Positions 1-9,434 are shown, counted from the stretch's first letter. The stretch: 64,000 nt of DNA from Gordonia sp. 'Campus' (GCF_022206305.1 NZ_JAKOIW010000003.1:186001-250000), one strand, 5' to 3'. Notes: generated by a model not told the origin, from the letters alone. Program-made: numbers and translations.

Positions 1-11
1 TGACGGCGAGT

Positions 12-48
12 GGGGCGGGAACGGTGCGGGCCGGTGTCATCCCGCCCC
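12..48. terminator. Hairpin at the left edge
   Basis: Perfect 9-bp arms (GGGGCGGGA at 12-20, TCCCGCCCC at 40-48) enclose a 19-nt loop. It lies before the first gene, whose ribosome site is near 110-117, so it may terminate a gene lying left of the window. There is no T-tract, which is common in high-GC actinobacteria. Confidence 0.4.
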
Positions 49-121
49 GGTCCGTACCCATGGATTCCGAGGTGGTGCATCCTGGACACAGCACGTATGT
101 CGTCGAGCAGAGGAGAACCGG

Positions 122-1654
122 GTGGCCACGACGCCTGAGGAAGTGGATGTGCTGATCGTCGGGGCCGGCATCTCCGGCATCGGTGCAGCGCGTTACCTGC
201 GAACCGAGCATCCCCGCAAGTCGATGATCATCGTCGAGGCTCGCGACAACGCGGGCGGGACCTGGGATCTGTTCCGCTACCCGGGAATCCGATCCGACTC
301 CGATCTGCACACCTTCGGCTACGAGTTCAAGCCGTGGACCGACAAACAGGCCATCGCCGACGCACCGCGCATCCTCGACTACCTGCACGAGACCATCGAC
401 GAGAACGAGCTCGCCGGCAAGATCCGGTACGGCCACCGGGTCGTGGCGGCGGCGTGGTCCTCCGAGAGGGCCCGCTGGCTCGTCGACATCGAACGCACCG
501 ACACCGAACGCACCGACACCGATCAGGGCGGGAGCGGACACGAGCCGGAGCGCGTCCAGATCAGCGCCAGATGGATCTTCTGCGGATCCGGTTACTACGA
601 CTACGAGAAGGGCTTCGCACCAGAGTTCGCGGGGCAGGAGCGGTTCCGCGGTCAGATCGTTCATCCACAGCACTGGCCGGAAGACCTCGACTACGCAGGC
701 AAGCGAGTGGTGGTCATCGGCAGCGGGGCAACCGCGGTGACCCTGCTACCGGCGATGGCGGAGGAAGCTGCGCACGTCACCATGCTGCAGCGCACACCGA
801 CCTACATCATCCCGTTGCCGCGCGAGGACGCGATCGCCAACACCTTGAAGAAGGTCCTCGGCGACAAACGCGGCTATGCGTTGACACGACAGAAGAACGT
901 CGCGCAGCAGCGGATCCTGTTCGAACTGTGTCAGCGCTTCCCGAAGGTCGCTCGACGGCTGATCCGCAAGATCAACGAGTCACAGCTCCCGGCCGGATAT
1001 CCCGTCGACGAGCACTTCAAACCGCCATACAACCCGTGGGATCAACGCCTCTGTGTTGTTCCCGACGCGGATCTCTTCCGCACCCTCCGGTCCGGCACGG
1101 CGTCGATCGTCACCGACCGCATCGACAGTTTCACCGAGAACGGCATCCTGCTCGAGAGCGGCCAGGAACTCGAGGCCGACATCATCGTCACCGCCACCGG
1201 CCTCAACATCAAGATCATCGGCGGTATCGACCTCAGCGTCGACGGTGATCCCGTGTTTCTGCCCGACACCGTCGTCTACCGGGGAATGATGTTGTCGGGC
1301 GTCCCGAACTTCGCGCTCGCCATCGGTTACACCAATGCCTCGTGGACGCTGAAGATCGGCCTGCTGTGCGAGTACTTCTGCAAATTGCTCGCGCACATGG
1401 ACTCTCACGGTCATGACACGGTCTGGGCGGTAGCGGATCCGTCGATGCCGACCCGTCCGCTGCTCGACTTCGGCGCCGGATATGTCCAGCGAGCGCTGGA
1501 CACCTTGCCGAAGCAGGGTCCTGAGGCCCCGTGGGTCATGTCCATGAGCTACTACACCGATCGACGACTGTTCCGGGGCAGCGTCGTCGACGACAATCTC
1601 CGGTTCTCGGGAGCAGGAGACCGCTCACGGACCCCGGCTGAGACGCACATCTGA
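122..1654 (+). CDS. Flavin-containing / Baeyer-Villiger-type monooxygenase
   Basis: This 510-residue protein has the two-dinucleotide-domain plan of class B flavin monooxygenases. The FAD Rossmann motif GAGISG is at residues 14-19, GGTWDLFRYPG at about 45-55, and the family signature FRGQIVHPQHWP (FxGxxxHxxxWP) at 175-186. A second nucleotide-binding motif, IGSGATA, follows near 199-205. The GTG start has AGGAGAA about 8 nt upstream. The enzyme should use NADPH and O2 to oxygenate a ketone or heteroatom; the substrate cannot be read from sequence. Residues near 123-132 carry an in-frame duplicated ERTDT pentapeptide. It stands alone and converges on the next gene. Confidence 0.9.
   Translation: MATTPEEVDVLIVGAGISGIGAARYLRTEHPRKSMIIVEARDNAGGTWDLFRYPGIRSDSDLHTFGYEFKPWTDKQAIADAPRILDYLHETIDENELAGKIRYGHRVVAAAWSSERARWLVDIERTDTERTDTDQGGSGHEPERVQISARWIFCGSGYYDYEKGFAPEFAGQERFRGQIVHPQHWPEDLDYAGKRVVVIGSGATAVTLLPAMAEEAAHVTMLQRTPTYIIPLPREDAIANTLKKVLGDKRGYALTRQKNVAQQRILFELCQRFPKVARRLIRKINESQLPAGYPVDEHFKPPYNPWDQRLCVVPDADLFRTLRSGTASIVTDRIDSFTENGILLESGQELEADIIVTATGLNIKIIGGIDLSVDGDPVFLPDTVVYRGMMLSGVPNFALAIGYTNASWTLKIGLLCEYFCKLLAHMDSHGHDTVWAVADPSMPTRPLLDFGAGYVQRALDTLPKQGPEAPWVMSMSYYTDRRLFRGSVVDDNLRFSGAGDRSRTPAETHI
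491..520 (+). repeat. 15-bp tandem duplication inside the monooxygenase
   Basis: GAACGCACCGACACC occurs twice back to back (491-505 and 506-520), in frame, duplicating ERTDT in a polar segment between conserved blocks. It looks like a recent slippage event in a tolerant loop. Confidence 0.7.
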
Positions 1655-1716
1655 GCGGGCCGCGTGCCCGGATGGGGCCGACTCGGACCCATTCCGGGAC
1701 GACGCGGGCTCGGTGG

Positions 1717-2544
1717 TCACATCCGGGCGAACCGAGCGAGCCAGTAGCAGTAGACGCCGTAGGCGGCGATCCCGACTGCCGCGGCGACCATCAGCACCTG
1801 GCCGGCGGGTAGCCCGGCCAGAGACTTCACCGCACCGTCGATACCGGTCGCCTTCGAGGGGTCGGCAGTCGCGACCGCGACGATGACGAGAATCCCGGTG
1901 CCCACCAGAACGGCACCCTTTCCGCAGTAGCCGATGATCCCGGCAAGGGTGGCGCCCTTGTCGTCCGAGATCTTGAGATCGTCGAGGAATGAGCGGCTCG
2001 CACCCTTGTAGACGTGGTAGATCCCCACACCGATGATGATCAGTCCGGCGGCCACCAGAACGAACTTTCCACCGCCCGACTGCAGGAGCCGCGCGGTGAG
2101 TCCGGCGTTCTCCTGGCCGCTCGACTTGCCCTGACCGGTCGCGAATCGGATGGCCGACCACGCGAACCCGACGTACACGACGGCAAGCGACAGCGCTTTG
2201 CCGCGGTCGAACCACTGCTCGGCACCGTCATTGTCCTGACCGGGTTCGGTGGCATGCGGGCCGACGATCGCCTCGGCAAGCCGCCAGAGGGCGAGCGCCG
2301 CGAAGGCCACCACCGCGATCCACAACACGACCCGGCCGCCCGATGAGTCCGCGAAGATGCCCAGGGCGCCGGACTGGTCGGCATTTCCGGTGTCGCCGAA
2401 CGCGATTCGCAAGACGATATAGGCGATCAGCAGGTGCAGGACACCGCTGACGGCGTGCCCGGCGCGGGCCAACCGCTCGAACCACGGGCTGTCGGTGGCG
2501 CGGTCGACCGCGCCGGTCACCTGGTTGTGGGTCATCTCGCTCAT
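1717..2544 (-). CDS. DUF1206 membrane protein
   Basis: The 275-residue protein reads as a polytopic membrane protein with about six hydrophobic segments. Repeated WFERLARAGHAVSG / AGLIIIGVGIYHVYKG-like patterns are typical of the DUF1206 family, whose function is unknown. I placed the start at ATG 2544 (MSEMTHNQV) rather than farther upstream, because it overlaps the TGA of the BrkB-like gene in an ATGA arrangement, implying translational coupling. The longer frame upstream only shadows that gene. Confidence 0.82.
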   Translation of the reverse strand: MSEMTHNQVTGAVDRATDSPWFERLARAGHAVSGVLHLLIAYIVLRIAFGDTGNADQSGALGIFADSSGGRVVLWIAVVAFAALALWRLAEAIVGPHATEPGQDNDGAEQWFDRGKALSLAVVYVGFAWSAIRFATGQGKSSGQENAGLTARLLQSGGGKFVLVAAGLIIIGVGIYHVYKGASRSFLDDLKISDDKGATLAGIIGYCGKGAVLVGTGILVIVAVATADPSKATGIDGAVKSLAGLPAGQVLMVAAAVGIAAYGVYCYWLARFARM

Positions 2545-3644
2545 TCTCCCCGCTGGTTGCGGAGTTCTCGCGCCTGTTCGACGAACTTGCGGTCCTTCTC
2601 GTCGTTCTTGTCCGACGCCTTGGTATCTCGAGGAGGCAATTGCAGGTGCTCTTCGGCAGGCATCCCGGCCTGGAGTTGCCGGCCGCGCTCGAGCTCGGAG
2701 TCGAATTCCGCCCCGAAGAGCAACGCCAGGTTGGTCAGCCACAACCACAGCAGGAAGACGATCACGCCGGCCAGTGCGCCGTAGGTCTTGTTGTAATTGC
2801 CGAAGTTCGAGACGTACAGGGCGAAGGCGGCCGACGCCACGATCCACGTGACGATGGCCAGCACCGCCCCGGCACTGATCCAGCGGAACTTCGGCTGGCG
2901 CACATTGGGTGTTGCCCAGTAGAGGATGGCCACGATCAGGATCACGAAGATCAGCACCACGGGCCAGCGGACGATGTTCCACACGGTCAGCGCGGTGTCA
3001 CCGAGGCCGATCGCGTCGCCGATGGACTGCGCGATGGGTCCGCTGACCGCGAGCATCAGCGCCACCGCCGCCGCGAGAACCAGCGCCACGAAGGTGACCA
3101 GCAGCATGAGCGGACGTAGCTTCCAGACCGGACGGCCCTCGTCGATCTCGTACATGCGGTTCATCGCCCGACCGAATGCACCGACGTACCCCGACGCAGA
3201 CCAGAGCGCGCCGGCCAGGCCCAGGACGAGTGCGAAGCCCGCGCTCGGTGCGGACACGAGTTGTTCTATCGGACCTCGCAGGGTGTCCACCGCCGACGAC
3301 GGACCGAGGTCGTCGACCATCTTCAACACGGCGTCTGTCGTCTTCTCTCCCTGACCGAACACGCCCAGCAGTGACACCAGGGCGAGAAGAGCGGGGAACA
3401 GTGACAGGACCGCGTAGTAGGTGAGGGCTGCCGCCAGATCTGTGCACTGATCGCGGGAGAACTCGCGGGCCGTCTTCCGCAGGACGAACAACAACGACGG
3501 TTTGGTGAGGTCGGTGGGCGAGTCGGGCTTACGCGGATCGTCCGGGTCCGCGGACTCCGGATCGTCGCGTACGTCCTTGTCGACTGGGGGAGCATCGTCT
3601 TCGCGCTTCACCCCAGGGTCATAACCCCGGGACGTCGACGCCAA
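2541..3644 (-). CDS. YihY/BrkB-family inner-membrane protein
   Basis: The 367-residue protein has a charged N-terminal tail followed by the YihY/virulence factor BrkB domain. Features include DLAAALTYYAVLSLFPALLAL, a GxxGALWSASGYVGAF segment and about six membrane spans, then a charged C-terminal tail ending in RNQRGE. The family was once misnamed ribonuclease BN; its transport role is not settled. A TTG start at 3644 has GGAAAG very close upstream; GTG at 3611 is an alternative. Its stop overlaps the DUF1206 start, so the two form an operon. Confidence 0.85.
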   Translation of the reverse strand: MASTSRGYDPGVKREDDAPPVDKDVRDDPESADPDDPRKPDSPTDLTKPSLLFVLRKTAREFSRDQCTDLAAALTYYAVLSLFPALLALVSLLGVFGQGEKTTDAVLKMVDDLGPSSAVDTLRGPIEQLVSAPSAGFALVLGLAGALWSASGYVGAFGRAMNRMYEIDEGRPVWKLRPLMLLVTFVALVLAAAVALMLAVSGPIAQSIGDAIGLGDTALTVWNIVRWPVVLIFVILIVAILYWATPNVRQPKFRWISAGAVLAIVTWIVASAAFALYVSNFGNYNKTYGALAGVIVFLLWLWLTNLALLFGAEFDSELERGRQLQAGMPAEEHLQLPPRDTKASDKNDEKDRKFVEQARELRNQRGE

Positions 3645-3688
3645 ACTTTCCGCGGTGGGCGACGCCTTGTCCGACGCTCAACCTGGCA

Positions 3689-4414
3689 TCATCCGGCGAT
3701 GCGAAAGGCCGCATCCACAGTGGTTTGGAGGTCTGCCTGAATCCTGCGCGTGATGGCCGCCGGGGTTTCTTGCACCAGCGGCATCAGGTCGACAGGAGCG
3801 CCGAGGGTCACCACGGGGGCACGGCGGTCGCCCGGGTAGGCGATGCCCGCCGACACCAGACACACCTGCGTACCGTTCCGCAGAGCGCGGTGTGCGATGT
3901 GCCCGATCCCTGTTCCGAGCTTCTGCACGTGTCTCGGGTCGACCTCGTTGCATGTGCCCTCGGGAAAGACGGCAATGCTGTCACCGCGTGCCATCCGTTC
4001 GACGCAGACCCCGATCATCTGGCGTCCCGCGTCCGCAGCGGCTCGTATCCCGTGATCCTTGGTCCGGAAGACCGGGATCCCGCCCAGGGTGTCGATCTTC
4101 CGGCGCTGTCGAGGCTCTTCGAACAGCTCGTCCTTCGCCAGGACCCGCATGCGCCCGATCCGGGCGCGCAGGGGAGACCGGAATCCGGCTGCCGCCAGTA
4201 CCAACGGATCGCGATCGGAGACGTGGTTGGCGGCGATGAGCAGCGGCGCACCACCCCGCACGGCACGCATCAGGGCATCCCGATCGGCCGGGCGGACCGT
4301 GGGCCGGATGCGCGCAGCGAGCAACCCGTACATCATCCGAGCCCGGGTCCGGTTCTGTTGATGGGACAGGTAGTGCTCGTATACCGCTCGAGAGTCGGGG
4401 AGGGTGACGTCCAC
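3689..4414 (-). CDS. PlsC-type lysophospholipid acyltransferase
   Basis: This 241-residue protein carries the acyltransferase catalytic pair HxxxxD (H64, D69 in NHVSDRD) and the glycerol-phosphate-binding FPEGT block (150-154). It should transfer an acyl chain to lysophosphatidate or a related lipid at the membrane face. The GTG start at 4414 has no Shine-Dalgarno. On the minus strand TACCGT lies 7 nt upstream within a 12-bp palindrome, suggesting a leaderless and possibly repressed transcript. The BrkB-like gene follows 44 bp downstream on the same strand. Confidence 0.85.
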   Translation of the reverse strand: MDVTLPDSRAVYEHYLSHQQNRTRARMMYGLLAARIRPTVRPADRDALMRAVRGGAPLLIAANHVSDRDPLVLAAAGFRSPLRARIGRMRVLAKDELFEEPRQRRKIDTLGGIPVFRTKDHGIRAAADAGRQMIGVCVERMARGDSIAVFPEGTCNEVDPRHVQKLGTGIGHIAHRALRNGTQVCLVSAGIAYPGDRRAPVVTLGAPVDLMPLVQETPAAITRRIQADLQTTVDAAFRIAG

Positions 4415-4420
4415 CTAAGT

Positions 4421-4432
4421 TACGGTACCGTA
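4421..4432. promoter_or_regulatory. 12-bp palindrome over a putative -10 element
   Basis: TACGGTACCGTA is a perfect palindrome directly upstream of the PlsC-type gene. Read on the minus strand it contains TACCGT, which lies 7 nt from the GTG start and fits TANNNT. A repressor bound here would cover the promoter. The cognate regulator is unknown. Confidence 0.45.
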
Positions 4433-4518
4433 GGTTCGTGCGGACCACGGCCGGTTCGGCCGACCGTGGCGTCGTCGGGTCACCAAGACCCGGGTCACGA
4501 AGACCTCGGTCGAAGAAC

Positions 4519-5562
4519 TCAGTCGGGGACCACCACGGCGCGGCCACGCAGTTCATTCGCGGCGAGTCGCCGGTACGCCTCGAGCCCGTTGTCCAACGAG
4601 AACTTCTCGACGGCGACCTCCAGAACGCCATCGCGCGCCAGATCGAGGACCTCGATGAGCTCGTCGCGCGCACCCCAGTAGGGAGCCCGGACCGAGACCT
4701 CGTAGGGCTGCGAGAAGAACCCGACCTTCGCCGCGGCCACACCGTCGCCGATACCGACGATCACCACATCGCCCATCGTGCCGACGATCCCCATCGCCGT
4801 GTCGATGGTCGGTTGGAGTCCGACGAAGTCGAATACAGCTGTGGCGCCTTCATTTCCGGTGATCTTGCGAACATTGGCGACGGCATCCGCATCACTGAGG
4901 ACGGTCTCGTGGGCACCGACCTCCCGGGCGAAGCTCAGCTTGTCCTCGCTCACATCGAGCGCGATGACCCGTGCTGGAGTGAGATGCCGGAGCAGTTGGA
5001 TCCCGATGTGGCCGAGCCCGCCGGCGCCGATCACCACCGCCGTCGTGCCACCGACGAGCTTCCCGAGCGACGGCTTGATCGCGTGATAGGGCGTCAGACC
5101 TGCATCGGTGAGCGGCACTGCGGCGACCGGGTCGAGGTCGCCGAGCGGAACGAGATGGCGTGCGTCGTCGACGATCAAGTACTCGGCCATCGCACCCTCC
5201 TTGCCGAGGCCGGGCGGCGCGATGCCCAGTTCGGCCGCGCGGGGGCAGTAGTTCTCCAGACCGCGCGAACAGAAGTGGCACACGCCGCAGCCCCACGGCC
5301 CGTACACGGCGACCGAGGTTCCTTCCGAGAGCGTGGTGACCCCACTGCCGACAGCTGCCACCACACCTGCGCCTTCGTGACCGAGGGTCATCGGCAGCGG
5401 ATAAGGAAAGCCCTCGGCGGGCATGTTCAGCACGAAGTCGTCGGAATGGCAGGCGCCGGCTGCGGTGACCTTCAGCAGCACTTGACCGGGGCCCGGGGTC
5501 GGCTTGTCCACTTCTCGCAGTTCGGGAGCTTGACCTGGTGTGACGATCTGGATGGCTTTCAT
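4519..5562 (-). CDS. Zinc-dependent NAD(H) secondary alcohol dehydrogenase (ADH-A type)
   Basis: The 347-residue medium-chain dehydrogenase strongly resembles Rhodococcus ruber ADH-A across its length, including GPWGCGVCHFC, RAAELGI.PPGLG and DPVAAVPLTDAGLTPYHA. Catalytic zinc ligands are C38, H62 and D153; the structural zinc cysteines are C92, C95, C98 and C106. The NAD-binding motif is GAGGLGHIG. It should interconvert secondary alcohols and ketones, which would suit a partner for the nearby Baeyer-Villiger-type enzyme, although the two genes are not co-transcribed. ATG 5562 has AAAGG upstream. Confidence 0.92.
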   Translation of the reverse strand: MKAIQIVTPGQAPELREVDKPTPGPGQVLLKVTAAGACHSDDFVLNMPAEGFPYPLPMTLGHEGAGVVAAVGSGVTTLSEGTSVAVYGPWGCGVCHFCSRGLENYCPRAAELGIAPPGLGKEGAMAEYLIVDDARHLVPLGDLDPVAAVPLTDAGLTPYHAIKPSLGKLVGGTTAVVIGAGGLGHIGIQLLRHLTPARVIALDVSEDKLSFAREVGAHETVLSDADAVANVRKITGNEGATAVFDFVGLQPTIDTAMGIVGTMGDVVIVGIGDGVAAAKVGFFSQPYEVSVRAPYWGARDELIEVLDLARDGVLEVAVEKFSLDNGLEAYRRLAANELRGRAVVVPD

Positions 5563-5648
5563 GCAATGAGACCTTTCATTTCTGTCGTCCGTGTCGACCC
5601 CTCCTCCGGTCTACCCGCACATGGTGAAGCTCGCATACGTTGCGGCAT

Positions 5649-6770
5649 CTAGCGCCCATCCGACCGGTACATGGCTCGTTGCATTCGCGAGATCTGCTTC
5701 CTGCGGCGTTCCCGCTCGGCCCGCAGGCGCGCGTCGGAGCGGGACGCCGCGTACTCGTTCTCTCGCTGCAGACGGTGATAGCTGTCGAGGCGACGGCGGG
5801 GGAGGGCGCCGGATTCGATGGCCGCCACGACGGCGCAACCGGGTTCGCCGGCGTGTGCGCAGTCGGTGAACCGACAGCGTGCGGCCAGTTCGGTGATCTC
5901 CGCGAAGACGGTGTCGATGCCGTCGTCGGCATCCGCCAGGCCCACGCCGCGGAGTCCGGGGGTGTCCAGCAGCACCCCGCCCCGAGGGAGCGGCACCAGT
6001 TCCCGCCAGGTGGTCGTGTGTCGACCTTTGCCATCCGACTCACGCACCGCGTTCGTCGGCAGGATCTCGTCACCGAGCAACCGGTTGCCGAGAGACGACT
6101 TCCCGGCACCGGATGGGCCGATGAGCACCACGGTGCCTCGCAGGGTGGCCGCCAGGGCGTCGAATCCGTCGCCGGTGACGGCACTGGTCACGACGACCTC
6201 CACGCCGGGCGCCACCGCCGTCACGTCCGACAAGGCTTGCGGCACATCGCTACAACGGTCTGCCTTGGTCAGGACGAGCACCGGCATGCCGCCGCTCTCC
6301 CAGGCGAGGGCGAGCATCCGTTCGATCCGGCCGGGTGTGATCGGATCTGCCAGCGAGGCGACGACCACGACGGTGTCGACATTGGCCGCCAGCACCTGCA
6401 CCCGGGAGTTACGCGACGCGGTCGCCCGGACAACCGCGGTGCGGCGGTCGAGTACTCGGACGACGGCCGCCTCGACCGTCGGGGTCGGGGGTCGCACGGC
6501 AACCCAGTCGCCGGTGCAGGGCGTCATGTTGTCGTCGTCCGAGTGCGGAGCAAGTGCCGTTCGGAGGCGCCGGCCGTCGGCGACGACATCGCAGAATCCG
6601 CGTTCGGCGCGGACGACCCGTCCGGGCACGAGACCGTCGGCCCGGAACGGGCCGAACGCCTCATCTCGCATGTCATCCCACCCGAGTTCGGCGGGAGTGG
6701 GAGTCGGCGACGGGCGAGAGGGAACCGGTGAAGACGAGGAATTGGATGAGGGGGTGTCGGAGTGAGTCAA
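5649..6770 (-). CDS. rsgA: Small ribosomal subunit biogenesis GTPase RsgA
   Basis: The protein has the circularly permuted GTPase order of RsgA/YjeQ. An OB-fold N-terminus is followed by LTKAD (G4), then the Walker A GPSGAGKSS and DTPGLRG (G3), and a C-terminal zinc site C-x5-C-x-H-x5-C (CRFTDCAHAGEPGC). It assists 30S maturation in the cytoplasm. I chose TTG 6770 because GAAGGT lies 8 nt upstream, giving 373 residues with a Ser/Pro-rich N-terminal tail; the open frame continues upstream to 6908, so the start is uncertain. Confidence 0.88.
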   Translation of the reverse strand: MTHSDTPSSNSSSSPVPSRPSPTPTPAELGWDDMRDEAFGPFRADGLVPGRVVRAERGFCDVVADGRRLRTALAPHSDDDNMTPCTGDWVAVRPPTPTVEAAVVRVLDRRTAVVRATASRNSRVQVLAANVDTVVVVASLADPITPGRIERMLALAWESGGMPVLVLTKADRCSDVPQALSDVTAVAPGVEVVVTSAVTGDGFDALAATLRGTVVLIGPSGAGKSSLGNRLLGDEILPTNAVRESDGKGRHTTTWRELVPLPRGGVLLDTPGLRGVGLADADDGIDTVFAEITELAARCRFTDCAHAGEPGCAVVAAIESGALPRRRLDSYHRLQRENEYAASRSDARLRAERERRRKQISRMQRAMYRSDGR

Positions 6771-6846
6771 CGTAGAGACCTTCGTCGGAGCGGGCCCGGC
6801 TCGCAAGGCGTCTCCGACCCACCGAGGCGGTGGGGTCGAGCGCGAA

Positions 6847-6930
6847 TCAGGCTGCGACGCCTGGAATGAGGGCCCTGGGGATGAGGATGATTCGGGCACA
6901 GCGCACACACGTGCGATCCATGACGGTCAT
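6847..6930 (-). CDS. Putative 27-residue CxxC small ORF with a strong ribosome site
   Basis: ATG 6930 is preceded by GGAGGTGAGTCG, one of the best Shine-Dalgarno sequences in the window. The frame encodes 27 residues including TCVRCAR and a hydrophobic stretch, then stops at TGA 6847. It lies in the 286-bp gap between the DksA-like gene and RsgA, in a different frame from the RsgA N-terminal extension. It may be a leader peptide for RsgA or an independent microprotein. Function is unknown. Confidence 0.45.
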   Translation of the reverse strand: MTVMDRTCVRCARIILIPRALIPGVAA

Positions 6931-7056
6931 CGACTCACCTCCGATGTCTTCGTTGTCGACTGTTTGTCAGGCGTGGGCGACGCTACCACTGACGGGCTCG
7001 CCGGCGCGCCCCATTTTCCGGGCACATATCGCGCGGTCACCCAGCGGTCGCGACGC

Positions 7057-7449
7057 TCACCATCGCCGCATCGGATACCGGACTGCGCAGTCGACGCATT
7101 GCCGTGCCGCCGGTAAGACCTCGAGACGCTCGGGATCTATGGGAACGCCGCAGGTCTCGCATCGACCGTACGATCCGTGCCCGAGGCGCTCCATGGCTGC
7201 GTCGATCTCGTCGAGGCGCACCCGAGAACGTTCGAGTTGCGCCACCAGATGGCCGCGTTCGACGGCCAGGGTCGATCCCTCGGGGTCGTGTTCGTCGTCC
7301 GCGGCGGCATCCGCGGTCGCCTCGATCACGGCATCCAGCCGCGACGACAGCGAATGGATGAGCGCGGCCGTCCGAGCACGTTCGGCCGTCAGGGCATCCC
7401 GTGACAACCGCGGGGAGTCGGATGCATCCGCGCCGTCCGAAGACGTCAT
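7057..7449 (-). CDS. DksA/TraR-type C4 zinc-finger protein
   Basis: The 130-residue protein has an N-terminal helical, likely coiled-coil region and a C-terminal C4 zinc finger (CETC...CVDC, 18 residues between pairs). This is the layout of DksA/TraR-family proteins, which bind the RNA polymerase secondary channel. DGADASD in the N-terminus is acidic but no canonical coiled-coil tip can be assigned. ATG 7449 overlaps the SelO TGA (ATGA), so it is translationally coupled to selO. Confidence 0.85.
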   Translation of the reverse strand: MTSSDGADASDSPRLSRDALTAERARTAALIHSLSSRLDAVIEATADAAADDEHDPEGSTLAVERGHLVAQLERSRVRLDEIDAAMERLGHGSYGRCETCGVPIDPERLEVLPAARQCVDCAVRYPMRRW

Positions 7450-8984
7450 GTCCCGCAGAAGGTCTGGAAGCTGTCGCTGAAGGCCTGAGGGGCCGGCGCG
7501 GCGTAGTGGGCCAACTCGGTGCGTCGCTCGTAGGGACGCGTGACAGCCTCCAGCAGGCGCTCGAACGGCTCCATGTCTCCATCGGTTGCGGCTCGCAGTG
7601 CCGCGTCCACCTGGTGGTTTCGCGGAATGTAGAGCGGATTGACGCGGTCCATCGCCTCGGCGGTCCTCTGCGGCGGCCGGCCGATGCGTTGCAGGGATGA
7701 GCGCCAGCGCTCGAGCCAGGGCCCGATGTGCTCACGCGGTACGGCACTGGCGATGGGCACGTCGTCGCCGCGAAGGTCGTCGGCCAGTGCGCGGAACGTG
7801 GTGGTCCAGTCGGCGCGATGTTCCTTCATCAGCGTGAGGAGGTCATCGATCAGCTCGGGGTCGGTGAAGGCTTCGGAGAGTCCGATCTTGGCGGACATCC
7901 CGGCCATGAAGTGGCGGTCGTAGCGGGTGTCGAAGGTCGTCAGTGCTGCGGTCGCCGCGGCGATGGCCTCGTCGGGGTTCGGTCCCACCAGCGGTAAGAG
8001 AGTCTCGGCGAATCGGGCGAGGTTCCACTTCAGGACGACGGGTTGGTTGCCGAATGCGTATCGCCCGCCGTGATCGATCGAGCTGAAGACCGCTGACGGG
8101 TCGAAGGCGTCGATGAAGGCGCAGGGGCCGTAGTCGATGGTCTCGCCGGAGATGGTGGTGTTGTCGGTGTTCATCACGCCATGCACGAAGCCGACGAGCA
8201 TCCAATCGGACAGGAGCTGCGCCTGGCGTTCCAGAACCGCCTCGAAGAACTTCAGGTAACGATTGCCGCCGCCGGTCTCGGGCATCTCCGACAGTTCGGG
8301 GTAATGCCGGGTGATCGCGTAGTCGGCGAGCGGTTGGACGAGGTCGGTGTTGCGGGCCGCGTACTCGAAGGTCCCGACCCGCAGATGGCTGGCCGCCACA
8401 CGGGCCAGCACCGCGCCGGGTTCGATCCCGTTGCGCTGCACGCCTCGTCCGGTTGCCACGACCGACAATGACCGGGTCGTCGGGATACCCAGTGCGTTCA
8501 TCGCCTCGCTGACGAGGTACTCGCGCAGCATCGGGCCGGTCACCGCGAACCCGTCACCACCCCGGGAGAACGGCGTGGGCCCAGACCCCTTGAGCTGCAG
8601 ATCGATCCGCGTTCCGTGGGTGTCGACGAGTTCGCCGAGAAGCAGCGCGCGGCCGTCGCCGAGCAGCGGTGTGTACCCGCCGAACTGGTGACCCGAGTAC
8701 GCGGTGGCGACGGGCGTCGCGTCGGCCGGCGCCGCTGCGCCCGACAGGATGGCGATGCCGTCGTCGGAGCGGAGTGCCTCGACCTCCAGTCCCAAGGACT
8801 CGGCGAGTTGCTCGTTCAGCACGAGGAGCGTGGGATCAGGTGCGTCCGCGCTTCGCCACGGCACGGTCAGCGGAGTCAGCGCGTCGGCGAACGTGCGGGT
8901 GAACCCGCTGATCGCGGTGCTGATGCGGGCGGGGGAGTCGGGGGCAGCCACAGTGTCGAGAGTAACCAGTTCGACGGTCGGCAA
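7446..8984 (-). CDS. selO: Protein adenylyltransferase SelO
   Basis: The 512-residue protein matches the SelO/YdiU pseudokinase family along its length: [53 protein letters not shown] and [10 protein letters not shown]. SelO enzymes transfer AMP from ATP to Ser/Thr/Tyr of partner proteins, linked to redox homeostasis. The C-terminus ends FCGT, the position where some homologues carry Cys-x-Sec; here it is an ordinary codon. A TTG start at 8984 is used; GTG at residue 12 is possible. It overlaps the DksA-like gene downstream. Confidence 0.93.
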   Translation of the reverse strand: MPTVELVTLDTVAAPDSPARISTAISGFTRTFADALTPLTVPWRSADAPDPTLLVLNEQLAESLGLEVEALRSDDGIAILSGAAAPADATPVATAYSGHQFGGYTPLLGDGRALLLGELVDTHGTRIDLQLKGSGPTPFSRGGDGFAVTGPMLREYLVSEAMNALGIPTTRSLSVVATGRGVQRNGIEPGAVLARVAASHLRVGTFEYAARNTDLVQPLADYAITRHYPELSEMPETGGGNRYLKFFEAVLERQAQLLSDWMLVGFVHGVMNTDNTTISGETIDYGPCAFIDAFDPSAVFSSIDHGGRYAFGNQPVVLKWNLARFAETLLPLVGPNPDEAIAAATAALTTFDTRYDRHFMAGMSAKIGLSEAFTDPELIDDLLTLMKEHRADWTTTFRALADDLRGDDVPIASAVPREHIGPWLERWRSSLQRIGRPPQRTAEAMDRVNPLYIPRNHQVDAALRAATDGDMEPFERLLEAVTRPYERRTELAHYAAPAPQAFSDSFQTFCGT

Positions 8985-9037
8985 ACCGCCCGGAACGACG
9001 CGGCCTCACACGATGGTGCTCGCGGTCGACGACGTGG

Positions 9038-9241
9038 TCAGATCGCGACGGCCGTCCCGCAGATACCGCAGGCCTCGAACTGCTTGCGGCCCCACCGGGC
9101 GATCGGGATGAAGAAGACGGTGAATTGAGTGAACTCGCGCATGCGAGTCCACTGGGTGGTGTTGTGGCAACGCGGACACGTTCGGGTCTGCCCGGCACCG
9201 AGTCGTTGCTGTTTGCGGCCGTAGCCGAAGAGGAAGAACAC
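9038..9241 (-). CDS. Small zinc-ribbon protein
   Basis: A 67-residue protein with two CxxC pairs (CPRCHN and CGICGTAVAI) flanking an aromatic stretch (FTQFTVFFIPIARWGRKQF). This is the typical layout of small actinobacterial zinc-ribbon proteins that begin FF(I/L)FG. I chose GTG 9241, which gives VFFLFGYGRK; the frame stays open upstream but the upstream peptide is low-complexity. It lies 53 bp before selO on the same strand. Molecular function is unknown. Confidence 0.7.
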   Translation of the reverse strand: MFFLFGYGRKQQRLGAGQTRTCPRCHNTTQWTRMREFTQFTVFFIPIARWGRKQFEACGICGTAVAI

Positions 9242-9434
9242 CCCATCATCGTAGAGAGACGCCGCAGCGGCCTGCTCGACTTCGCTCCGCTCGCGGCGAC
9301 GCCCGTCACGTCTCGCCACCTCGGCCCCGTCTGGCGAATCTCCGGCGTCGGTACGCTCGAGAGTGTCCGGTTTGCCGGTACGGGCCCGTCGTCGCCGTGC
9401 TGATCGTCGGACACCGAAGAGCTTGGAGGTAGGC

